NCBI RefSeq assembly: GCF_007995065.1
Contig: NZ_VOQR01000001.1
Location: 1,181,001 to 1,245,000, forward strand
Length of the DNA: 64,000 nucleotides
Direction: 5' to 3'
Origin: Sphingomonas ginsenosidivorax
GTDB lineage: Bacteria; Pseudomonadota; Alphaproteobacteria; Sphingomonadales; Sphingomonadaceae
Positions 58,628 through 64,000 of the stretch are shown piece after piece. Made by a program: the position numbers and the translations under genes. The notes beneath the pieces are model-generated. The model was not told where the DNA came from, did no database searches, and worked only from the letters and a program-made list of their open reading frames with translations. Numbering within the stretch: position 1 is the first letter of the stretch; each line of letters starts with the position of its first letter.

Positions 58628-59167
58628 ATGCTACGTTTCACCGTGAACAACCAGCCGGTCGAATACCGGCTCGATCCCGCGACGCCCCTGCTGTGGGCGC
58701 TGCGCGATGCATCGAACCTGACGGGCACGAAATATGGCTGCGGTACCGGACAGTGCGGGGCGTGCACGGTCGATATCGACGGCCAGGCGCGGCGGAGCTG
58801 CCGGGTCCCGATCGGGACGATCGAGGGCGCGTACGTCACCACGATCGAGGGGCTGTCGCGCGAACGCAACCACCCGCTGCAACTCGCCTTCCTCGCCGAA
58901 GCCGTACCGCAATGCGGTTTCTGCATCCCCGGCATGATCATGGCGGCGTCGGTGCTGCTCAAGCGGAACGCCGACCCGAGCGAGGCGCAGATCCGCGAGG
59001 CGATGACCAACCTGTGCCGCTGCGGTGTCTATCCGCGGCTGGTCGAGGCGATCCAGCGCGCCGGACGGGCGACGCGCGGCGAGGAGGTCATTCCAGCCGG
59101 CGCGCGGCCGGGGATCGATCCCGCCGATGCCGCGCGCGTCGTGCCCGCCTTAGTCGCACGGCCCTAG
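58628..59167 (+). CDS. Orphan 2Fe-2S subunit of a molybdenum hydroxylase (isoquinoline 1-oxidoreductase alpha type)
   Basis: A 179-residue protein with an N-terminal plant-type ferredoxin domain (cluster Cys residues 38, 43, 46 and 58 in YGCGTGQCGACTVD and RRSC) and a C-terminal helical domain carrying a second cluster (QCGFCIPGM and NLCRCGVYPR). This is the small subunit of xanthine-oxidase-type enzymes such as isoquinoline 1-oxidoreductase or membrane aldehyde dehydrogenases. The large molybdopterin subunit normally lies next to it; here neither flanking gene fits. The partner is elsewhere, or this copy is orphaned. Confidence 0.9.
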   Translation: MLRFTVNNQPVEYRLDPATPLLWALRDASNLTGTKYGCGTGQCGACTVDIDGQARRSCRVPIGTIEGAYVTTIEGLSRERNHPLQLAFLAEAVPQCGFCIPGMIMAASVLLKRNADPSEAQIREAMTNLCRCGVYPRLVEAIQRAGRATRGEEVIPAGARPGIDPADAARVVPALVARP

Positions 59168-59290
59168 GCGCGCGGGGGCAAAGCTGTCTGATCGCTGACG
59201 AAGGGGTTCAGCTTCGGTTCGCCGCGGCAGTGGCACAGCTCGTCCATCATAGGGGCCGGCGGCATGCGCCGGCAGTCGAGGATGACGGGC

Positions 59291-60181
59291 ATGACGAGCA
59301 TTTTCCTGAAGGTCCTGATGGCGGCGACAGCGCTGGTGCCGGTGGCCGCCGCCGCGCAGCGCGGTCCCGACTCGCAGGTCGAGGGGCGCGGCGGCTGGAA
59401 CGGCCAGCGCGGCGGCGACCGCGGTGATCGGGGCGACCGCGGCGGCGACCGTGGTTGGCGCGACCAGGCGCCGCAGCAGGCCCAGCAGCCGCAGGTCCAG
59501 CCGCCACAGGGGCAACCCGGACGCGCGCAGTTCGGCGACGACGGCCCCCGCGGGCAGCGCGAGGACCGCCAGATCGGCGGCCAGCCCGACCGCTTCGCCG
59601 GCCGCGGCGACGGCCAGGATCGCCAAGGCTGGCAGGGCGGTCGTGACGACCGGCCCGACGTCCGCCCCGACCTGCGTCCCGACCGGCAATATCAGGGCCA
59701 GTACCAGAACCGCGGCTACCAGGATCGCGGCTATCAGGGCCGGGACCGGGGCCAGGCCGCCTATGGTCGTGGGCCGGACGGCCGGGGCGGGTACCAGGAC
59801 CGCGGGCAATATCGCGGAGGGTACGACCAGCACCAAGGCTATAACCGGGGCGGCTATGATCGTGGCGGCAGCTGGAACCGCGGCTGGCGGAACGACAACC
59901 GCTATGCGTGGAACACCTACCGCGCCTCGAACCGGAACGCCTATCGCCTGCCGCGCTACTACGCGCCGGGCGGGTGGAGCGGGGGCTATCGCCGCTTCGG
60001 GGTCGGCTTCACGCTGAGCAACATCCTGTTCAACCCGACCTACTGGATCCAGGACCCGTATACCTATCGTCTGCCCGAGGCGTACGGACCCTATCGCTGG
60101 GTCCGCTACTACAACGACGCGCTGCTCGTCGATCTCGACAGCGGCCGCGTGGTCGACACGGTGTACGACATCTTCTGGTAA
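59291..60181 (+). CDS. RcnB-like periplasmic protein with long low-complexity region
   Basis: About 296 residues. A signal peptide (FLKVLMAATALVPVAAAAQ) is followed by about 170 residues very rich in Gly, Arg, Asp, Gln and Tyr, with RGYQDRGYQGRDRG-type repeats. The C-terminal 80 residues form an RcnB-like domain (YAPGGWSGGYRRFGVGFTLS through YRWVRYYNDALLVDLDSGRV). RcnB is a periplasmic nickel/cobalt homeostasis protein in E. coli; a metal role here is only by homology. I chose the ATG at 59291 because of GAGG upstream; earlier ATGs at 59264 and 59282 exist. Confidence 0.82.
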   Translation: MTSIFLKVLMAATALVPVAAAAQRGPDSQVEGRGGWNGQRGGDRGDRGDRGGDRGWRDQAPQQAQQPQVQPPQGQPGRAQFGDDGPRGQREDRQIGGQPDRFAGRGDGQDRQGWQGGRDDRPDVRPDLRPDRQYQGQYQNRGYQDRGYQGRDRGQAAYGRGPDGRGGYQDRGQYRGGYDQHQGYNRGGYDRGGSWNRGWRNDNRYAWNTYRASNRNAYRLPRYYAPGGWSGGYRRFGVGFTLSNILFNPTYWIQDPYTYRLPEAYGPYRWVRYYNDALLVDLDSGRVVDTVYDIFW

Positions 60182-60200
60182 TCCGCGGGTAACGGGGCGG

Positions 60201-60228
60201 GGGTCCGGCAGCTGAGGCTGCCGGACCC
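60201..60228 (+). terminator. Intrinsic terminator
   Basis: A perfect 12-bp stem starting GGGTCCGGCAGC with a TGAG loop, followed by TTGCGTTT. It lies 20 bases after the RcnB-like gene and is the clearest intrinsic terminator in the window. Confidence 0.8.
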
Positions 60229-60263
60229 TTGCGTTTCGCGCGAACCTCGGCGAATTCGAGCGC

Positions 60264-60950
60264 ATGGGTATCTTCAGCAAAGCCAAGCCAAAGGCGGATC
60301 CGGCGGCGGCACTCCGCCAGGCCGCGGGCACCGAGGTCGGCGCGCGGCTCGACGCCAATCCGGCGGTCCAGCGCGTCGCGATGGATGCCGCGCAATTCTA
60401 TTACCAGCACGATTTCCTGGATGCGGCGACCTGCAAGCGGCTGATCGCGATCATCGATTCGAAGCGGCGGCCATCGACGTTGCTGTCCGATCGCCCCAAC
60501 AGCAGTTTCCGCACCAGCGACAGTTGCGACATGGATCGCTGGTCGCCCGACGTCCAGCCCACCGACGAGGCGATCGCGACACTGCTCGGCATCGACCTGC
60601 TGCACGGTGAGACGATGCAGGGCCAGCGCTACGCACCGGGTCAGCAATTCCGCGCGCATCACGACTATTTCCACGACTCCGAAAGCTATTGGGAGCGGAT
60701 GCAGGAGCAGGGCGGCCAGCGCACCTGGACCGCGATGGTCTATCTGAACGACGTTCCCGAGGGCGGCGCGACCTGGTTCCCGCAGGCGGGCATCAAGATT
60801 GCCCCCAAGCGCGGCATGCTGCTCGCCTGGAACAACATGAACCGCGACGGCAGTCCCAACCGGCTGACGCTCCACGAGGGCATGCCGGTGGTCGAGGGCG
60901 TGAAGTACATCGTGACGAAGTGGTTTCGCGAGCGGCCCTGGATCAAGTGA
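60264..60950 (+). CDS. 2OG-Fe(II) oxygenase (prolyl 4-hydroxylase type)
   Basis: A 228-residue protein with a C-terminal double-stranded beta-helix domain of the prolyl-4-hydroxylase family. The iron facial triad is His132-x-Asp134 in RAHHDYFHD and the distal His204 in LTLHEGMPVV, with the 2-oxoglutarate Lys in GVKYIVTKWFRER. MVYLNDVPEGGATWFPQAG is a strong family segment. The N-terminal 45 residues are less typical. The substrate is unknown. It follows a clear terminator, so it has its own promoter. Confidence 0.9.
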   Translation: MGIFSKAKPKADPAAALRQAAGTEVGARLDANPAVQRVAMDAAQFYYQHDFLDAATCKRLIAIIDSKRRPSTLLSDRPNSSFRTSDSCDMDRWSPDVQPTDEAIATLLGIDLLHGETMQGQRYAPGQQFRAHHDYFHDSESYWERMQEQGGQRTWTAMVYLNDVPEGGATWFPQAGIKIAPKRGMLLAWNNMNRDGSPNRLTLHEGMPVVEGVKYIVTKWFRERPWIK

Positions 60951-60973
60951 GCGGCTTACCGTCGCCCGCTGTG

Positions 60974-61051
60974 TTCCTGCGAACGCAGGAATCCAGGATA
61001 ATAGAACGCAGCGCTGCTTGACCCTGGACTCCCGCTTCCGCGGGCGAACGG
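60974..61051. repeat. Inverted repeat (TTCCTGCGAACGCAGGAA family)
   Basis: The left hairpin TTCCTGCG-AA-CGCAGGAA is followed by ATCCAGG; the right part is CCTGGACTCCCGCTTCCGCGGG. It lies between the oxygenase and recJ genes and is a separate repeat family. Confidence 0.7.
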
Positions 61052-61105
61052 CGGCTAGCGGTGGTAAACCTCGACAATCCCGCCCCAGGCCCTACCTCCC
61101 CCTGC

Positions 61106-62857
61106 ATGAACGTACTCGGCGTAAGCTCCTCGATCCTCGGTCAGCCCTGGCGGTGGCGCGCGCTTGCCGCGGATCAGCGCGACGGGTTCGGCAGCGACGA
61201 TCTCGTCACCCAGCTGCTGCTCGCGCGTGGCTGCCCCCGTGAGGACCTCGAAGCGCACCGCAACCCGTCGATCCGCGGCTTCATGCCCGACCCCTCGATC
61301 TTCCGCGACATGGACGTCGCCGCCGCGCGCCTCGCCGACGCCGTCCAGGCGGGCGAACAGGTCGCGATCTTCGGCGACTACGACGTCGACGGCGCGACCT
61401 CCGCCGCGCTGATGATCCTCGTGCTGCGGGATCTCGGGATCGAGGCGCGGGCCTACATCCCCGACCGCATGCTCGAAGGCTATGGTCCGTCGGGCGCCGC
61501 CCTCACCCGCCTCGCCGCCGAGGGTGCAAGCTTGATCGTCACCGTCGATTGCGGCGCGCAGGCGTTCGAGGCGCTGGGCACCGCGCGCGACGCCGGGATC
61601 GACGTGATCGTCATCGACCACCACAAATGCTCGGCCGAGCTGCCGCACGCGCTCGCGCTGGTGAACCCCAACCGGCTCGACGAAGGCGAGGGCGCGGCGC
61701 ACGGGCATCTCGCCGCGGTCGGCATGTGTTTCCTCGCCGCCGCCGCGCTGGTCCGCACGCTCCGCGCCCGCGGCTTTTTCGAGGGCCGCGCCGAGCCCAG
61801 GCTCATCGACCTGCTCGACATCGTGGCGCTCGGCACCGTCGCCGACGTCGCCCAGCTCCGCGGCCTCAACCGCGCGTTCGTCGCGCAGGGGCTGAAGGTC
61901 ATGGCTGCACGCCGCAACATCGGCGTTGCCGCGCTGATCGAGGCATCACGCCTCACACGCAGCCCGACCTGCACCGATCTGGGCTTCGCGCTCGGCCCGC
62001 GGATTAACGCCGGCGGGCGGGTGGGGCGTGCCGACCTCGGTGTCCGCCTGCTGACCACGCGCGACCCTGACGAAGCCCGCATGATCGCGACCGAGCTCGA
62101 CCGGCTGAACGAGGAACGCCGGACGATCGAGGGTAATGTCCAGGAGGCTGCCGACCTGCTGACGGCGAGCGCCGCGCGCGTCGCGGTGGTCTCGGGCCAT
62201 GGTTGGCATGCGGGCGTGATCGGCATCGTCGCGGGGCGGCTGAAGGAGCGGCTCGGCCGCCCGGCGATCGTCATCGCGATCGACGAGAACGGCCTCGGCA
62301 AGGGATCGGGCCGTTCGATCTCGGGCGTCGATCTCGGCGCGGCCGTTATGGCGGCAAGGGAGCAGGGGCTGCTCGTCGCGGGCGGCGGGCACGCGATGGC
62401 GGCGGGCCTGACGATCGTCGAGAGCGCGATCCCCGCCTTCGCAGAGTTCCTCGAGGAGCGCCTCTCCGCCGCGGTCGACAGGTCGCGCGACGACCGTGCG
62501 CTGCTGCTCGACGCGGTGCTGGCGGCCGGCGGCGTCAATCCGGGGCTGGTCGAATCGATGGAGGCGGGGGGGCCGTACGGCATGGGCTGGCCCGCGCCGC
62601 GCGTCGCGATGGGGCCGGTGCGCGTGATCAAGGCGGACGTGGTCGGCAACGGCCATGTCCGCACCGTGGTGGCGGGCGACGACGGCCGCAGTATCAAGGC
62701 GATGGCGTTCCGCGCGGCGGACACCGCGCTCGGCCAGGCGCTGCTAGGCGCTCCCCCGCATCGGAAACTCTGGCTGGCCGGCCGTGCCAAGATCGACGAC
62801 TGGTCGTCGCGCCCTGCTGCAGAATTGCACCTCGAAGATGCAGCCTGGGCCGATTGA
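61106..62857 (+). CDS. recJ: Single-stranded-DNA-specific exonuclease RecJ
   Basis: A 583-residue 5'-3' exonuclease of the DHH family used in recombination and mismatch repair. Motifs in order are FGDYDVDGATS (motif I), VTVDCGAQ, IDHHKC (the DHH motif), ALGTVADVAQL, then the DHHA1 region with SGHGWHAGVIGIVAGRLKE, GSGRSISGVDL and GGGHAMAAGLT. The nuclease core is complete. I chose the ATG at 61106; a GTG at 61061 in the same frame would add 15 residues. tRNA-Glu follows 48 bases downstream. Confidence 0.95.
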   Translation: MNVLGVSSSILGQPWRWRALAADQRDGFGSDDLVTQLLLARGCPREDLEAHRNPSIRGFMPDPSIFRDMDVAAARLADAVQAGEQVAIFGDYDVDGATSAALMILVLRDLGIEARAYIPDRMLEGYGPSGAALTRLAAEGASLIVTVDCGAQAFEALGTARDAGIDVIVIDHHKCSAELPHALALVNPNRLDEGEGAAHGHLAAVGMCFLAAAALVRTLRARGFFEGRAEPRLIDLLDIVALGTVADVAQLRGLNRAFVAQGLKVMAARRNIGVAALIEASRLTRSPTCTDLGFALGPRINAGGRVGRADLGVRLLTTRDPDEARMIATELDRLNEERRTIEGNVQEAADLLTASAARVAVVSGHGWHAGVIGIVAGRLKERLGRPAIVIAIDENGLGKGSGRSISGVDLGAAVMAAREQGLLVAGGGHAMAAGLTIVESAIPAFAEFLEERLSAAVDRSRDDRALLLDAVLAAGGVNPGLVESMEAGGPYGMGWPAPRVAMGPVRVIKADVVGNGHVRTVVAGDDGRSIKAMAFRAADTALGQALLGAPPHRKLWLAGRAKIDDWSSRPAAELHLEDAAWAD

Positions 62858-62905
62858 ACGCTTGACGCTCGGCCCGCCGGGCCTTAGTCGGCCCCCACCA
62901 CGCAA

Positions 62906-62980
62906 GGCCCCTTCGTCTAGCGGTTAGGACGCGGCCCTTTCACGGCTGAAGCACGGGTTCGATTCCCGTAGGGGTCACCA
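62906..62980 (+). tRNA. tRNA-Glu (anticodon UUC)
   Basis: A complete 75-nt gene with encoded CCA. The acceptor stem GGCCCCT pairs with AGGGGTC (one G-T pair). The anticodon loop CTTTCAC has TTC at 62939-62941. The T-arm GGGTTCGATTCCC is canonical. This is the sole stable RNA gene that I see. Confidence 0.97.
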
Positions 62981-63140
62981 TCGCTGGTTTTCGTCGAATC
63001 GGCATGGTGAGACACGCAGACGCAGTGCGTCACGCGGCTGATCGAGCAAAACCGCTCCAGGCGTACGCATCCCATCTTCCGACCGCCAGCGCCGCTAGCG
63101 ATCGGGACCTTACGCGCAGTTCATTGACCCAATCGCCCGG

Positions 63141-64000
63141 TCATCGCGCGACCGGGCCGTGGAAGTCCGCCTCGACGATCGCCAGCCGCCAGCCCGGCGC
63201 AACCGCTTCCGCGCCGGTGTCACCCGATTGTTTGGCGGTGCCGAGTTCGACGATCTTGCCGAATGCGTCCCGGTCCTGCGTCGGGGCGATCTGGGTGAGG
63301 CGCAGCACGCGCCCGGTGGCGGCGGGGAAGCTGACGGAGGCGTAGCCGAGCTGGCGCTCCGTCTCGCCGGTCCAGATTTCGCGGCCGTCGAGCGTGATCC
63401 GCAGCGGATAGCCGCGCGATCGCCAGCCGACGAGTTTCAGTTCGATCTCGTTCAGCGTCACGGGCGTGTCGAAACGATATTCGATCCACGCGGTAGCGGG
63501 AGCGCCGTCGCTGGCCCAGTGCGTCAGTTCGTTGTCGTCGATCGACTTCCCTGCATCCGCCTGGCGCGATCCGGCGACGATGCTCGACGGCATCAGCGTC
63601 GTACGGCTGACACGGTAGGACGGCCCCGCTGGCGTCGGCCCGCGCGTCAACAGCCCGGGTTGCGCGTCCCCGGCGAAGCTGCGCGAGAGCCCGCCCTCGA
63701 CCCTCGCCGCCGCCACCGTAGGCACGACCAGCGTCGCCGCCTTCAGGCCCGGCGCCGTCGCGGTCAGCCTGACCGTTCCCTTCGCCGTCCCGGCGCGCAG
63801 CAGGACCCGGTTGATGCCGCCTTCGACCGGTACTGTCTTCGACAGGATGTAGTTGTCCTCGTCGCGCGCGGTACCGGCGGTCGGCGTGGTGCCGGGGATC
63901 GCCTCCTCCGCCTTGGCGACCGTCGAGCGGGGGCGGCCCGAGCTGTCGCCCTGCGCGATGCCGCCGCGCCATTCGGCGGGGCCGGTCAGTGCGAAGGTGA
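63141..64000 (-). CDS. C-terminal part of a GH2-type glycosidase (partial)
   Basis: The frame is open to the window edge, so only the last 286 or so residues are present. The first part (LTGPAEWRGGIAQGDSSG, then VEGGINRVLLRAGTAKGTV and LTATAPGLKAATLVVP) matches the C-terminal immunoglobulin-like region of GH2 beta-galactosidases. A galactose-binding-like domain then follows, with WASDGAPATAWIEYRFDTP and IELKLVGWRSRGYPLRITLDG. The catalytic domain lies outside the window. A hairpin (CCCGGTC/GACCGGG) overlaps the stop codon region. Confidence 0.8.
   Translation of the reverse strand, partial: TFALTGPAEWRGGIAQGDSSGRPRSTVAKAEEAIPGTTPTAGTARDEDNYILSKTVPVEGGINRVLLRAGTAKGTVRLTATAPGLKAATLVVPTVAAARVEGGLSRSFAGDAQPGLLTRGPTPAGPSYRVSRTTLMPSSIVAGSRQADAGKSIDDNELTHWASDGAPATAWIEYRFDTPVTLNEIELKLVGWRSRGYPLRITLDGREIWTGETERQLGYASVSFPAATGRVLRLTQIAPTQDRDAFGKIVELGTAKQSGDTGAEAVAPGWRLAIVEADFHGPVAR

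Noticed and set aside
62906..63140. tRNA-Glu as an integration site for a genomic island
   Set aside because: No integrase gene and no repeated 3' tRNA fragment is visible downstream within the window.
63134..63157. CCCGGTC/GACCGGG hairpin at the end of the GH2-type gene as an intrinsic terminator
   Set aside because: It overlaps the last codons and stop, and no T-tract follows on the minus strand, so it is not listed as a terminator.

Overview
The window is GC-rich, densely coding alphaproteobacterial chromosome. The gene content (amidotransferase genes beside ruvX, a TorF-type porin beside kdp, TamA/TamB, RcnB-like and SIMPL-like envelope proteins, branched-chain amino-acid catabolism, and the style of intergenic palindromes) points to Sphingomonadaceae, probably Sphingomonas. 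That is an inference from protein families and sequence style; no 16S gene is present. It looks like ordinary chromosome: no phage, plasmid replication genes, CRISPR array or intact classical transposase gene is visible.

Layout. 1-6.2 kb: tail of a membrane protein, ruvX and a DUF3089 hydrolase on the minus strand, then gatC-gatA-(small membrane protein)-gatB. 6.2-9.7 kb: alpha/beta hydrolase, M2 (ACE-like) peptidase and a SIMPL-like protein. 9.8-18.7 kb: porin, a 27-residue micropeptide, kdpF-A-B-C and the sensor/regulator pair kdpD-kdpE (high-affinity K+ uptake). 18.8-26.8 kb: bacterial alpha-2-macroglobulin and penicillin-binding protein 1C. 26.9-29 kb: SleB-like hydrolase, small membrane protein, prepilin peptidase, small exported protein. 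29-35.5 kb: tamA-tamB. 35.5-38.7 kb: dapE, a GST, an AraC-like regulator, a small membrane protein. 38.9-45.1 kb: valine catabolism (mmsA, acyl-CoA dehydrogenase, 3-hydroxyisobutyryl-CoA hydrolase, enoyl-CoA hydratase, mmsB). 45.1-46.7 kb: MAPEG protein, TetR regulator with operator-like palindromes, and a small gene of unknown function. 46.9-53.9 kb: leucine catabolism (ivd, both methylcrotonyl-CoA carboxylase subunits, MaoC-like hydratase, thiolase). 54.1-64 kb: FAD-dependent dehydrogenase, DUF1800/DUF1501 pair, orphan 2Fe-2S protein, RcnB-like protein, 2OG-Fe(II) oxygenase, recJ, tRNA-Glu(UUC), and the C-terminal end of a GH2-type glycosidase.

The most unusual feature is the intergenic repeat population. 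About fifteen gaps hold palindromic repeats. The main family has two small hairpins facing each other, with outer ends reading CGTCAT/CGTCAC and ATGACG/GTGACG. One locus (40478-40897) has the same ends as a perfect 31-bp terminal inverted repeat enclosing only a GIY-YIG nuclease gene. I propose it as the protein-coding relative of the short repeats, a REP/RAYT-like arrangement built on a GIY-YIG enzyme. Several repeats also run into the ribosome-binding site, start codon or stop codon of neighbouring genes.
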